Shown here in pieces: positions 1 through 8,266 of a DNA stretch of 64,000 nucleotides. The notes under the pieces were generated by a model that saw only the letters and a program-made list of their open reading frames with translations, made no database searches and was not told the DNA's origin. The stretch is from a virus. The stretch's first letter is position 1; the number at the start of each line of letters is the position of its first letter. The translations under genes were made by a program, and so were the position numbers. The stretch is taken from positions 186,001 to 250,000 of the IMG/VR virus record IMGVR_UViG_3300027963_000035; one strand, 5' to 3'.

Positions 1-165
1 TTTATTCCTCAAGTAATTAGAAATATACTGGGGTTTGTTTGTCTTTTATTTTCTGGTTATTTATTGGTGACTGTACCGATACCGATAATCCAACTTTTTT
101 GTTTTATTTCAATTATTTTTTCATACGCATCTATAAAAATAAAAAAACCCACTAGGCTCAATTAA
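1..165 (+). CDS. C-terminal fragment of a membrane protein
   Basis: An open frame with no start runs from the left edge of the window to a TAA at 163-165 and encodes 54 residues. Two hydrophobic segments (about residues 10-24 and 29-43) followed by a basic tail suggest the end of a multi-pass membrane protein. It is convergent with the minus-strand gene that ends at 206, and the terminator hairpin between them would serve both. The family is not recognisable from this fragment. Confidence 0.5.
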   Translation, partial: FIPQVIRNILGFVCLLFSGYLLVTVPIPIIQLFCFISIIFSYASIKIKKPTRLN

Positions 166-180
166 GAACCTAGTGGGTTT
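145..180. terminator. Bidirectional rho-independent terminator
   Basis: A perfect 12-bp inverted repeat (AAACCCACTAGG / CCTAGTGGGTTT) encloses a 12-nt loop. Read on the minus strand it is followed by a long T-rich tract. It closes the minus-strand gene ending at 206 and overlaps the end of the plus-strand fragment. Confidence 0.9.
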
Positions 181-205
181 GAAATGAGGATACTAGTTCC
201 GTTTT

Positions 206-898
206 TTAACGGAAGATGCCACTCTTGTTCACAATATCGCAAATTGCGAACTTGCTTGCGGTGGGATCATCGCCAAGGCTAGGGTTGGCAATAGCAATCG
301 TGCTAACCTTCTCCAAATAACGATTAACAACAACCGGATCACTCACCTTGCGGAAAAGATCATCAAGGGTTCGCTCACCGGCCGTATACTTAACCGTACG
401 ATCAAGAAGATCACCAACATTGAATCCACCATGCTCTTGAAGAACTTCAATAATATTCTGGACTGTTTCCTCATTATCAAGAACGCTTTTCTTGAAACTA
501 ACAGTCTCCTTGCACTCAACATCAATGCCCATTGATTCAAGATCACTAACCGTGCCTTGATCCAAAGTGCTAACGCTACGGCGGCAATCACATCGTGCAG
601 TAGCAATATCACCATGACCCTCAATACTTTCAGGCTTGGCTCCATCACGAATACCAATCTCGGCAAACTTGGCCCGAATCTGCTCCTTGAGTTCATCCTC
701 AAAAATCTTGAGTTCATTTTCAAGCATGGCCTTAGCCTGCTTCAAAGCACTGACCTTATCGAAAAGATTTACACCATCAACACTACTGGTAGTATTGAAA
801 TCAATCTTTTCGTAATCCTTCTTCTTACTAGCGGCACTGGTCGCCTTAGTATCAACAACGCCACCGAAACCACTACCGGAAGTCTTAGCCTTAGCCAT
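206..898 (-). CDS. Uncharacterised 230-aa phage protein
   Basis: The protein begins with a low-complexity Ser/Ala/Lys/Gly-rich tail (about residues 1-30). A predicted helical, charged segment (about 45-75) and a mixed C-terminal domain follow, with a CxC pair near residue 103. No family is recognised. Its codons favour C- and G-ending forms more than most neighbours, suggesting strong expression. A copy of the 20-bp motif lies about 56 nt upstream and a strong terminator follows, so it is probably a single-gene transcript. An abundant virion or DNA-associated protein is possible, but that is only a guess. Confidence 0.75.
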   Translation of the reverse strand: MAKAKTSGSGFGGVVDTKATSAASKKKDYEKIDFNTTSSVDGVNLFDKVSALKQAKAMLENELKIFEDELKEQIRAKFAEIGIRDGAKPESIEGHGDIATARCDCRRSVSTLDQGTVSDLESMGIDVECKETVSFKKSVLDNEETVQNIIEVLQEHGGFNVGDLLDRTVKYTAGERTLDDLFRKVSDPVVVNRYLEKVSTIAIANPSLGDDPTASKFAICDIVNKSGIFR

Positions 899-953
899 TG
901 TATTTTTATCCCTATATGATTTATCTTGCTACACGGAACACCCGCATAGCACC

Positions 954-972
954 ACCGTACCAGAAAGAAACT
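954..972 (-). promoter_or_regulatory. Copy of the 20-bp promoter-like motif
   Basis: Minus-strand sense reads AGTTTCTTTCTGGTACGGT. It lies about 56 nt upstream of the start at 898 and overlaps the stop codon of the preceding gene (971-1243). Confidence 0.75.
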
Positions 973-1243
973 ACTTCGAGTTAATAGTCAAACTACCAAT
1001 AAAAGGCTTCAGTTTAAGTTTAGCCAATTTTGTAGTAGAACCAAGTTTAATATCAGAATCTTCTGAATGAACCACAATACCAACATTTTTCTTATCTGTA
1101 ATCATCCACAATACTTGTTTAGGATGATCTTCCCATTCAACAATCTTAGATTGTTCCAATAGCAATTGAACTTTAGCTTCTTTGCTTAATTCGATCACAG
1201 ATGGAATATCTGGTTGAACATCTGGATTATGAGGATCAGTCAT
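971..1243 (-). CDS. Uncharacterised 90-aa protein
   Basis: A small soluble protein with an acidic, Pro-rich N-terminus and a C-terminal half of alternating hydrophobic residues. No family is recognised. It lies 9 nt downstream of the metallopeptidase/VWA gene in the same direction, so it is likely the third gene of that operon. Confidence 0.65.
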   Translation of the reverse strand: MTDPHNPDVQPDIPSVIELSKEAKVQLLLEQSKIVEWEDHPKQVLWMITDKKNVGIVVHSEDSDIKLGSTTKLAKLKLKPFIGSLTINSK

Positions 1244-1252
1244 TTTGTTTCC

Positions 1253-2590
1253 TTACTGTAAGTCATTGTATCGAATAACATCACCAAAAGGAGGCTTAAC
1301 ATCACTGGTCAATACCCACAATGTATTGAACTTTTTAGGATCTTCTCCAAATTCCCCATAACCATCTGTGAAAAATACACAATAATCAGGGCGAATCTTT
1401 TTGTCAACAAGATGCTTGAACACCGGAACGAAATCAGTCCCGCCACCACCCTGCAAACAAGGCAGGGGTTGATTGCTATTAATCCAACGACCAGTGTAAA
1501 CATCTGCATCGCAGTCCATAAAGTAAATATTAGCATTCAATTGCTTTCGGATACCATCAAGTTCCGAAATAGCATTTTTGAGATCTTCTTCACTCATGCT
1601 GCCACTTGTATCAATGGCGTATGCAATCTTAGGCTGATTAGGCCCGTGATAACTCGGGAACACGAAATCACGATCAAGGAATCGCTTGTTAGGCATACTC
1701 CAATTAGTATCGGCCTTGGCAAGACGGTCAGTTCCAAACCTGAGTTTCTCACGCAACTTACTAAGCCAATCAATCTTGGGACGAAGATGACTGACAATCA
1801 TACGCTCCATACCAGCAGGAAGCAAACCCTGACTCTTACTGATGTTGAAGGCGTCCGAAACTGCTCGACGTACATAGTCTTTCATTTCACGACTAATTTG
1901 TTCCTTATTCTTACCGTTCTTCTTAGGAAGAGGAACTCGTCGCTCACGAATATCTACATACTTCTTGCCATCACCATCACCATCTTGATTATCTTCGCCT
2001 TCATTTTCATCGAACGATTCAATAAAAATATCAATCTTGATTTTTGGAAGTTTATCGGCTTCCTTTTCAATGATATTGTAGATTTGCTCAACATTCATCT
2101 TGTCATACTTGTTCTCAGATGAATTAACATCCCAATTCTTATCAAAGCAAATCTTATCAATGATTGGAAAATACTCTTTGCTTCCAAACTGATAATACAA
2201 GAAAAGATTAATCGCATAGTCTGCGGCCTTATTCCACAGAACATGATTTCGATTCATAATTCTTGAACTATGTTCAAAAATAAAGTGACCAATCTCATGT
2301 GCAACAAGAAACAAGAATTGCTTATTGTCAAGAGAATTGACGAAATTGAGATTAAAGATGATATGGCCGTTCTTATCAATACCAGCGGTAGGGATAAAAT
2401 TATCATCCTTGGTCAAACTATATCGACACCTTTCACTAACACTTCCAAAGAATGGAAAATGATGAGCGAATCCAAAGATAATAACATCAAGTTTCTTTCG
2501 GAAACTATCCTGTTCTTCTTTGGTGACTGTGGAGAATAGATCGACTACTTCCTTCTTAGCCTTACTCTTTTTTGCAAGTGCTTGTGACAT
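1253..2590 (-). CDS. Metallopeptidase-like protein with C-terminal VWA-like domain
   Basis: This 445-aa protein has an N-terminal putative Zn-peptidase domain with HEIGH at residues 98-102 in the context VAHEIGHFIFEHS. An acidic linker follows (about 191-210). The C-terminal VWA-like domain starts with DTSGSMS at 327-333, a MIDAS-type metal site. This architecture matches the DUF2201 family (metallopeptidase plus VWA-like), whose members are typically paired with MoxR-type AAA ATPases. Exactly such an ATPase is encoded just upstream. The pair probably acts as a chaperone or remodelling machine whose target is unknown. The peptidase activity is unproven in the family. Confidence 0.85.
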   Translation of the reverse strand: MSQALAKKSKAKKEVVDLFSTVTKEEQDSFRKKLDVIIFGFAHHFPFFGSVSERCRYSLTKDDNFIPTAGIDKNGHIIFNLNFVNSLDNKQFLFLVAHEIGHFIFEHSSRIMNRNHVLWNKAADYAINLFLYYQFGSKEYFPIIDKICFDKNWDVNSSENKYDKMNVEQIYNIIEKEADKLPKIKIDIFIESFDENEGEDNQDGDGDGKKYVDIRERRVPLPKKNGKNKEQISREMKDYVRRAVSDAFNISKSQGLLPAGMERMIVSHLRPKIDWLSKLREKLRFGTDRLAKADTNWSMPNKRFLDRDFVFPSYHGPNQPKIAYAIDTSGSMSEEDLKNAISELDGIRKQLNANIYFMDCDADVYTGRWINSNQPLPCLQGGGGTDFVPVFKHLVDKKIRPDYCVFFTDGYGEFGEDPKKFNTLWVLTSDVKPPFGDVIRYNDLQ

Positions 2591-2666
2591 TGTTATTTCT
2601 TCCTGATTATTTCGATTATTCCGCTCAGTATTCCGAGTAATGACATCATTGTAGTATGTTGCTCCT

Positions 2667-3725
2667 TTATGCGAGCATCATGCTACTGGAAATAAGTTCC
2701 TGATTCTTTTCAAGCCACTTACTCACCATATCGCTCTTGTAGCAAAGATCACGAATCTTATCATTGGTCAGAACACGACGAATAAACAACGCACCCGGCT
2801 CAGGACTAATATCAATTACGACCTTCATGCAGTTATCAAGAATCTTAGCAGGAGTCTTGCTAGAAAGCAAGGTGCTTGCAAGATTATTAGCAACAGCATA
2901 ACTGACGCTGATCCTCTTGTTATCTTCCTTCCACTTACTCTTTCCGGCAATAAGATCTTCCATGTTGGGAAGATTCTTGCAAATATCAAGATAACTCAGA
3001 AGTTCAGTAGCAGGACTTCCGACACAGGCACGAATATCGGCAAGATTCTTGCTACCGGCAAACAAATGCTTGCTGACATACCCCCAACTACGAGGATTCG
3101 TACTCACGCTATATTCATCGCTTCGATCTTGGAGAAGCAAATCCTTCCTCCAACTAATGAAGCCGATAACATCCTCATGAACATTGCTCTTGATTGCCCA
3201 ATCAACCCAAGTATCATAATCTGGAGTGTAATCATAGACCGCAAATCGGTCAAGAAGGGCTCCACTAAGAGGATGAACATGGCACTTATCTTCTGCCCGA
3301 TTACCAGCAGCAACAATATACCAATCCTTGCCAAGATGGTGAGGCCCAACCTTGCGGTCAAGAACCAACTGCAATGCCGCATTTTGAGTTGATGGGGGAG
3401 CAGTATTAATTTCATCAAGGAAGATAATTCCTCGACCCTGCCACGGGATGAACTCTGGCCTAACCCATTCAACATGGGTTGCAGTCCCCTTTTCATTCTT
3501 CTGAATGATAGGGAGTCCACGAAGATCAATACTGTCGAGGATATTAAGGCGAAGATCAATCATCATATCATCATCGCCATCACGACTCTGATGAACCTGT
3601 TCGCTCTTACCAATGCCGGGAGGGCCAAAGATCATCATAGGAAGATTGATGTTGCGATTACGACGAACAACATCAGTGATTCGGCCGTTGATAAGATTCT
3701 TATGAAGATTCAATCCGTCGCTCAT
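2667..3725 (-). CDS. MoxR-type AAA+ ATPase
   Basis: A 352-aa AAA+ protein. The Walker A motif GPPGIGKS is at 34-41, the Walker B motif IFLDE at 101-105, and a sensor-1-like AAGNRAED segment lies near residue 145. It resembles MoxR ATPases, which load or remodel proteins together with VWA partners. The partner (VWA/metallopeptidase) follows 76 nt downstream in the same direction. A copy of the 20-bp motif about 65 nt upstream probably starts this operon. Substrate unknown. Confidence 0.88.
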   Translation of the reverse strand: MSDGLNLHKNLINGRITDVVRRNRNINLPMMIFGPPGIGKSEQVHQSRDGDDDMMIDLRLNILDSIDLRGLPIIQKNEKGTATHVEWVRPEFIPWQGRGIIFLDEINTAPPSTQNAALQLVLDRKVGPHHLGKDWYIVAAGNRAEDKCHVHPLSGALLDRFAVYDYTPDYDTWVDWAIKSNVHEDVIGFISWRKDLLLQDRSDEYSVSTNPRSWGYVSKHLFAGSKNLADIRACVGSPATELLSYLDICKNLPNMEDLIAGKSKWKEDNKRISVSYAVANNLASTLLSSKTPAKILDNCMKVVIDISPEPGALFIRRVLTNDKIRDLCYKSDMVSKWLEKNQELISSSMMLA

Positions 3726-3789
3726 TATTCAACCCTTGTAAAGTGGAAATTAGATTATCGCCAATAACCCTTGGCGACCTGCACTGGTC

Positions 3790-3810
3790 AACCGTACCGG
3801 AGGGAAACTT
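3790..3810 (-). promoter_or_regulatory. Copy of the 20-bp promoter-like motif
   Basis: Minus-strand sense AAGTTTCCCTCCGGTACGGT matches the consensus exactly. It lies 65 nt upstream of the MoxR-type ATPase start and between two genes. Confidence 0.85.
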
Positions 3811-3819
3811 TACCAAAAA

Positions 3820-4155
3820 TTACTCATCCCAACTATCCCAACTATCTTCTTCTTTTTTGAAATATTCTTCAATCCACCAACCAACCCAGTTATTGATTTC
3901 TTTTTTCTTTTCTTCACTAAGATTTTCATACTTTATAAAACTACCGAGGAGATCATTTTTTCCATCGGCACTATAGAGTGTCATTTTAAAAGTATATCCA
4001 TAAATATCTGTATATCCACCTTCTTTTGGAGAATATTCTGTTTCTGGTTCGTAAGGAATATACTCGCAATCAACATCGCAAACAAAACTTGCGAGAATAT
4101 TTTCTCCGAACAATTCACCATTATCAGTTTCGATAATAACTTCACGAATACTCAT
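3820..4155 (-). CDS. Uncharacterised acidic 111-aa protein
   Basis: A highly acidic protein with an aromatic-rich C-terminus (WVGWWIEEYF and a final DSWDSWDE). No family is recognised. Its ATG overlaps the stop of the upstream gene (ATGA type), indicating translational coupling. Confidence 0.65.
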   Translation of the reverse strand: MSIREVIIETDNGELFGENILASFVCDVDCEYIPYEPETEYSPKEGGYTDIYGYTFKMTLYSADGKNDLLGSFIKYENLSEEKKKEINNWVGWWIEEYFKKEEDSWDSWDE

Positions 4156-4730
4156 GCTTCATCGTCTGTTGGGATATCATAGACATCTTCGTAGTCATAT
4201 TGATGGCAATTTTCCTCGATTTCATCGTAATATTCACCAAACAATATGTCAGAAAGACTTTCGCTGACCGATACCCTCGCACCAGTACCATTTGCAGCCG
4301 TACATTCGTTCCACTCTGGCTCATTGTTATGATCAATTTCAATATCGCAACAGTAATCATCTGTTACGAAGTATTTAATTTCTTCTATATTTTCTTCCGA
4401 CCAAGAACTTGAATAACCTGGTGAATAGCAAAGGATAGACTCAAGTTCTTTTGACTCATTTTTTGTTACAAAATCAATATAAGCTTTAACAAATCTTTTG
4501 TTCATACTATTGTAGGTGTTCTCAATCATCCTCAAAAGTATTTCACTATGCAGTCTATCGCAAAGTCGGTCTTTTTTGATCTTCACAGCATACAGACAGG
4601 CATACTTTGGGGAAACTGATGAAAAGACTAGCCCTTCATCTTCCCCGGAGTATGATCCTTTCAAAACATTGAGAGCATACAAGTATGCAAATTTTGGATT
4701 GAATTCTATGTTATATGTGAAATTTCTCAT
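4152..4730 (-). CDS. YA-x-VLKG repeat-family protein
   Basis: This 192-aa protein carries two N-terminal copies of a degenerate repeat seen across this window (FAYLYALNVLKG near residue 14 and YACLYAVKIKKDR near 43). An acidic C-terminal half follows. The complete repeat, about 26 residues with the core YA-x-x-VIKGRW-x-EAE-x-II, is clearest in the gene at 33518-34390. The repeats look helical and TPR/Sel1-like, so a protein-binding scaffold is plausible. Function unknown. It overlaps the downstream gene by 4 nt. Confidence 0.65.
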   Translation of the reverse strand: MRNFTYNIEFNPKFAYLYALNVLKGSYSGEDEGLVFSSVSPKYACLYAVKIKKDRLCDRLHSEILLRMIENTYNSMNKRFVKAYIDFVTKNESKELESILCYSPGYSSSWSEENIEEIKYFVTDDYCCDIEIDHNNEPEWNECTAANGTGARVSVSESLSDILFGEYYDEIEENCHQYDYEDVYDIPTDDEA

Positions 4731-4736
4731 TCATCA

Positions 4737-4967
4737 TCAATGATAGATGGTAAGAATATCATCCACAACACGAACAAAATAACTGTGGGAGATCTTACAC
4801 TTGGTCAATCCATCTTCTTCGATATTAGACCAAATATTGATTCTATAGTTATATCCGAAAACATTTACAACCTTGATCTTGAAATAATTCTTTGGCTTTT
4901 CAACCTGCTTGAAAAGCAAATTAAGAACTTGGTCGTCACTGATACTAACCGCCTCATTTTTATCCAT
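4737..4967 (-). CDS. Uncharacterised 76-aa protein
   Basis: The start at 4967 is chosen because AAAGGAAA precedes it at good spacing. A longer frame to 5045 would overlap the upstream gene. The protein is small, soluble and beta-rich in appearance. No family is recognised. Confidence 0.55.
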   Translation of the reverse strand: MDKNEAVSISDDQVLNLLFKQVEKPKNYFKIKVVNVFGYNYRINIWSNIEEDGLTKCKISHSYFVRVVDDILTIYH

Positions 4968-5016
4968 GTTTTCCTTTACTTTTTCAGCTTTAAGCTTCAC
5001 TGTATTTATCCTTTCT

Positions 5017-5331
5017 TTAAATAAACCTGTGAGGTTTACAAACAAAAAATCTTAAAATCTTACCCAAATTATACTCGTTTTTGCTCTTGATTATCTTAAC
5101 AGTATCGTGGTCTAGTATCTTGACTTTATCATCTGGGCTCATTGTTAGTTCGCACATTTCGCCCCAAAAAAGACCTAATTCACTATCATGATATTCTATG
5201 TCATGGCAAGGGCTATAAAGTCGATCTTCATTATGATCAATTTCTATAAAAATATGATCGTTATTAAAATGCTCCAGAATTTCTTTGAGTGAAATTTCTC
5301 TAAAACAATCTATGCCCTTATTTTTAGCCAT
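5017..5331 (-). CDS. Uncharacterised 104-aa protein, paralogue of 31297-31611
   Basis: It shares length and layout with the product of 31297-31611. Both have an LKEIL/LGDVL start, a central (I/L)DHxxxKxIK motif, and an end of KPHRFI or KPYSFI. The two are clearly paralogues within one genome, although no outside family is recognised. Confidence 0.65.
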   Translation of the reverse strand: MAKNKGIDCFREISLKEILEHFNNDHIFIEIDHNEDRLYSPCHDIEYHDSELGLFWGEMCELTMSPDDKVKILDHDTVKIIKSKNEYNLGKILRFFVCKPHRFI

Positions 5332-5545
5332 TTTTTAGATAAAAATTGCCTTTGATGGCTACTACTTGATCATTCATTTCTTCAATGAATCTACCAATTG
5401 TTGTATGAGAAGGATCAATTTGTAGATGTATCGACTGTTCTAGACTTAACTTCACACCAGTTTTAAATAATTCATAGTAATAAGACTCCCCTACGCCAGA
5501 GGATAACAACCTTTTGCAAAGTTGCACATAATCTTCGGCAACCAT
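5324..5545 (-). CDS. Uncharacterised 73-aa protein
   Basis: A small protein with an amphipathic N-terminus. Its stop overlaps the start of the next gene by 8 nt. No family is recognised. Confidence 0.5.
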   Translation of the reverse strand: MVAEDYVQLCKRLLSSGVGESYYYELFKTGVKLSLEQSIHLQIDPSHTTIGRFIEEMNDQVVAIKGNFYLKNG

Positions 5546-5567
5546 GAATTATTTCTATTAAAAATGT

Positions 5568-5879
5568 TTATCGAAGTTGTTCCGAAAGCACAGTATATGC
5601 TGCAATAATTTTTTTAGCAACTATCGGATCACCACCTCTATCTGGGTGGTGAATTTTCATTAGATTTCTATACGAATTATTCAGCATTTCAATGGTGGGC
5701 ATTTCATTAAAACCCATCACAGAAAGAGGATTATTATTCTTGATTTGCTTTCTGGCTTCATCAAGATTCATCTTTTCTGTAAAAGTTTGGTTCCACTCTT
5801 TTACATTTCCCCTGCCGTGTGAATCGTCATAGGTTTTATAGCGAGAAAAAATATCACTAAAGTTTCTTTTCTTAGCCAT
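5568..5879 (-). CDS. J-domain (DnaJ-like) protein
   Basis: A 103-aa protein whose C-terminal half looks like a J-domain. A helix (SYRNLMKIHHPDRGGDP) contains the invariant HPD, followed by a closing helix (AAYTVLSEQL). J-domains stimulate Hsp70/DnaK ATPase. Here the N-terminal part lacks the usual client-binding regions, so it may redirect host DnaK. The start at 5879 overlaps the stop of the upstream gene by 8 nt and is preferred to an upstream in-frame start. Confidence 0.8.
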   Translation of the reverse strand: MAKKRNFSDIFSRYKTYDDSHGRGNVKEWNQTFTEKMNLDEARKQIKNNNPLSVMGFNEMPTIEMLNNSYRNLMKIHHPDRGGDPIVAKKIIAAYTVLSEQLR

Positions 5880-6084
5880 TTTCTTTCCTGAAACTATCCA
5901 GCATTTTAGTTCGTTGTTTTTCACTATCTCTGATTAGATCAACAACCTTGCCAAGATTTGTGTCAAGGTTTGTTTCAATTCTTTGGATTTCTCTTTGGAT
6001 TTCTTTGAGCCTATCTCTCAATAAAACGAAAGGCTTGAGAACGTCCTCGACTAACAAGTTTGTGATTTCAGAGGGGATAAGCAT
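5872..6084 (-). CDS. Small coiled-coil protein
   Basis: A 70-aa protein that is almost entirely a charged heptad-like helix (LRDRLKEIQREIQRIE onward). It lies between the tRNA-like gene and the J-domain gene, which it overlaps by 8 nt. Partner and function are unknown. Confidence 0.6.
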   Translation of the reverse strand: MLIPSEITNLLVEDVLKPFVLLRDRLKEIQREIQRIETNLDTNLGKVVDLIRDSEKQRTKMLDSFRKENG

Positions 6085-6112
6085 TTAATTTAATTTAACC
6101 AAATCAAGCAAA

Positions 6113-6207
6113 TTGAACCATAGGGAGTCGAACCCTTCCTTACCGGCCGCCCATTAGAAGGAACTGTTAATAAGACAGTTGGCTGCGAATAGTTCTACAT
6201 TTGTTCA
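6113..6207 (-). tRNA. tRNA-like gene with long variable arm, apparent anticodon UAU
   Basis: A T-arm (AGGG TTCGACT CCCT) and a 7-bp acceptor (TGAACAA / TGGTTCA with one mismatch) are clear. A 5-bp anticodon stem encloses CTTATTA, giving anticodon UAU. The variable region is about 26 nt and could pair as a class II arm (TCCTT / AAGGA). The D-arm is poor and lacks the usual GG. No CCA is encoded. A motif copy lies 12 nt upstream. It may be a diverged functional tRNA or a tRNA-like RNA. Confidence 0.6.
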
Positions 6208-6219
6208 GGACAACCCACA

Positions 6220-6239
6220 ACCGTACCAGAGGGAAACTT
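6220..6239 (-). promoter_or_regulatory. Copy of the 20-bp promoter-like motif
   Basis: Minus-strand sense AAGTTTCCCTCTGGTACGGT. It ends 12 nt before the 5' end of the tRNA-like gene, so it can act on an untranslated RNA. Confidence 0.8.
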
Positions 6240-6252
6240 GATCCTCTTGATC

Positions 6253-6693
6253 CTAGTCGCTACTATCGCAACCATAAATATTGCCACATTCACTGCATTC
6301 ATGAACGTGCCAACAATTTCCAAGATGCTTAATACCTCTGTAATTACATTCTTGGAAACTCAGTTCGTGATATTTGTGATCACAACCAAAATGAAATACA
6401 CGAACTTTACCCTCCCAATAATCATTGGTAATAGCATATCCATGATGTTCGTCAATGTAATACAAATTGAAATCATGATAAGTATCCCGGCCTTCATGAA
6501 GAATTTCACCGGTCTTTTCATCTCTAGTAGACAAACTCTTAATTATGAATTGGCGAAATTCTTTATGGAAGAAACTATGGACGCTAAAATATGGACTTCT
6601 GGCCCATTCTTTCTCTGTGATTTCTCTCAGGTTAGGAGGGGCATCATTATATCCACCAAACTTAGTTGAGTCAAATTCTGCAATGGTTGTCAT
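6253..6693 (-). CDS. Uncharacterised Cys/His-rich 146-aa protein
   Basis: The start at 6693 follows AGAGAAATTAAAATG. The C-terminal third holds several Cys and His residues (GCDHKYHELSFQEC, then HVHECSECGNIYGC), consistent with a zinc-binding module. No family is recognised. It is the last gene of a run that begins at 8234. Confidence 0.65.
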   Translation of the reverse strand: MTTIAEFDSTKFGGYNDAPPNLREITEKEWARSPYFSVHSFFHKEFRQFIIKSLSTRDEKTGEILHEGRDTYHDFNLYYIDEHHGYAITNDYWEGKVRVFHFGCDHKYHELSFQECNYRGIKHLGNCWHVHECSECGNIYGCDSSD

Positions 6694-6707
6694 TTTAATT
6701 TCTCTTT

Positions 6708-7046
6708 TTAGTACCAACTTACAAGTCGATGACCATTCATAGCGTGTGCTATCCACATTTCAACGAAATCTTCGTACTCTTTTTCGTCAATGGGATATTC
6801 AAAATACTTCTTTGCCTTACCATACCCAACATTGCGAAGAATGTCTGCGACTTTCATCACATCATCAACTTCAATAATGTCTGAGTAAAGACTTACTCCT
6901 GTCAATTTTTCTACAAAACTATTGTAGACCTTGCCACGAAAACTTTGATTTCCATTACCGCTACAAATGCCGCCACTAACATTATATTCCCCATCAATGT
7001 TTGCTGGCTTTCCATCTTCCATTTGCCAGTAATTATCCAATCCCAC
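6708..7046 (-). CDS. Uncharacterised phage protein (MGLDNYW start)
   Basis: A 112-aa protein beginning MGLDNYWQ, a start seen in many small hypothetical proteins of phages. It contains a Gly/Ser-rich segment and a helical C-terminus. It overlaps the next upstream gene by 14 nt. Function unknown. Confidence 0.65.
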   Translation of the reverse strand: MGLDNYWQMEDGKPANIDGEYNVSGGICSGNGNQSFRGKVYNSFVEKLTGVSLYSDIIEVDDVMKVADILRNVGYGKAKKYFEYPIDEKEYEDFVEMWIAHAMNGHRLVSWY

Positions 7047-7725
7047 TAGTATTCTCCTTCAAGAAATCTTGACCATAAGTTTCAATCCAGCACTTAGCAG
7101 GATTATAATAACTTTGCTGCTTTGCCATCGCACTCAACAATATTTTTTTGTGAAAATCCTTCTTATCTTTTTCTTTAAGAATCTTCATATATTCTTGTAT
7201 CTTAGTATATCCTTGGTCTAAAATCCATTTTTCTGCCATCTTCCACCTTCTATTTTTCAAGAAGGTTTTTGCATAATCAACATTCCTGCTTGAACAAGCA
7301 ATCTTATTTTCAACTGACTTTTTGAGTCTTTCTTTTGAAATGTTTTTTGCATAAAGAAAACTATAATTAGTATCCCAACGGGGATTAAAAATAGATCCCT
7401 CTGCTTTATTATTCTCAGCGAGTTTGAACCTTCCCTTGATAACAAACCTTGAATAAGAGTAACTGCTATATGCTTCTTTTGCGATAATAGATTCTGCTTC
7501 CGGCCAACGCTTTTTCAATACATATCGAGCATAAAGATAACTACTTCGGGGACATTGAAGAATTGTTTTCTCAGCCTTGGGCCAAGGCTTCATCAGAACG
7601 TATCGAGCATATTCACATGCCTTATGTGCTGCTTCGTATTTGTAAGGAATAGCATTAAGAATAATATTTTCTGCTTGCTTATTCTTCCTTGAAACATACA
7701 TATCAATTCTAATTCTCATACTCAC
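7033..7725 (-). CDS. YA-x-VLKGRW repeat protein
   Basis: A basic 230-aa protein with five or six degenerate copies of the about 26-residue repeat. Clear ones are CEYARYVLMKPWPKAE, YLYARYVLKKRWPEAE and YSYSRFVIKGRFKLAE. Same family as the genes at 17136 and 33518. Helical solenoid architecture is likely. Function unknown. Confidence 0.7.
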   Translation of the reverse strand: MSMRIRIDMYVSRKNKQAENIILNAIPYKYEAAHKACEYARYVLMKPWPKAEKTILQCPRSSYLYARYVLKKRWPEAESIIAKEAYSSYSYSRFVIKGRFKLAENNKAEGSIFNPRWDTNYSFLYAKNISKERLKKSVENKIACSSRNVDYAKTFLKNRRWKMAEKWILDQGYTKIQEYMKILKEKDKKDFHKKILLSAMAKQQSYYNPAKCWIETYGQDFLKENTSGIG

Positions 7726-8234
7726 AATCCTTGCTTGTAATTAAGTGTATTATTTTCCCAATTTTTATTCTTTTCAAAACTACTCAATATCTTCCACTTA
7801 TCATATCTTGATTTCAAAAGTGGAAAGTCATCCATAAAGAAATAGAATCCAATATTCATTGGACATTTTCCGAATTTATGACCGGGACAACCACTACCTG
7901 TATGGAATCCCCTGAATCCTTTATAGCCAAAAAGATGCTGGTCTGCGTCGGTGAGATGCCCTATACGGCAATATGGATTTTGATTAGAATTTACAAGACA
8001 ACTAATACTACCGATCCAGCCGTTATATCCCGTTGGTATATGTTTCTTATAACCGCCCCAATTAGTTTCTTCATTCAAAGGAGATCCATGATAATTGCTA
8101 ACGGTATCAAATCTTAATTCTATTTTAAGATTTGATATTGCGGTATCATAGAATTCTTTCGATTTAGTGACAAGCATATCGCCAAGATCACTAACCCGCT
8201 CCAGATTAAGCCGGATATAATCGGAGTTTTCCAT
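7722..8234 (-). CDS. Uncharacterised 170-aa protein
   Basis: A soluble protein with a glycine-rich centre (residues 50-115) containing paired Cys, Gly and His residues (GSCPGHKFGKCP-like region). No family is recognised. A motif copy ends only 9 nt upstream, with GAGG as the ribosome site between, so the leader would be extremely short. It begins the run down to 6253. Confidence 0.6.
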   Translation of the reverse strand: MENSDYIRLNLERVSDLGDMLVTKSKEFYDTAISNLKIELRFDTVSNYHGSPLNEETNWGGYKKHIPTGYNGWIGSISCLVNSNQNPYCRIGHLTDADQHLFGYKGFRGFHTGSGCPGHKFGKCPMNIGFYFFMDDFPLLKSRYDKWKILSSFEKNKNWENNTLNYKQGL

Positions 8235-8242
8235 ATCCTCAA

Positions 8243-8262
8243 ACCGTACCGGAGGGAAACTT
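8243..8262 (-). promoter_or_regulatory. Copy of the 20-bp promoter-like motif
   Basis: Exact consensus AAGTTTCCCTCCGGTACGGT in minus-strand sense, immediately upstream of the start at 8234. Confidence 0.82.
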
Positions 8263-8266
8263 CCGG

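Noticed and set aside
62-92. Motif-like GACTGTACCGATACCG near the left edge
   Set aside because: It matches only a few bases, has no GAAAC half and no gene start at the right distance.
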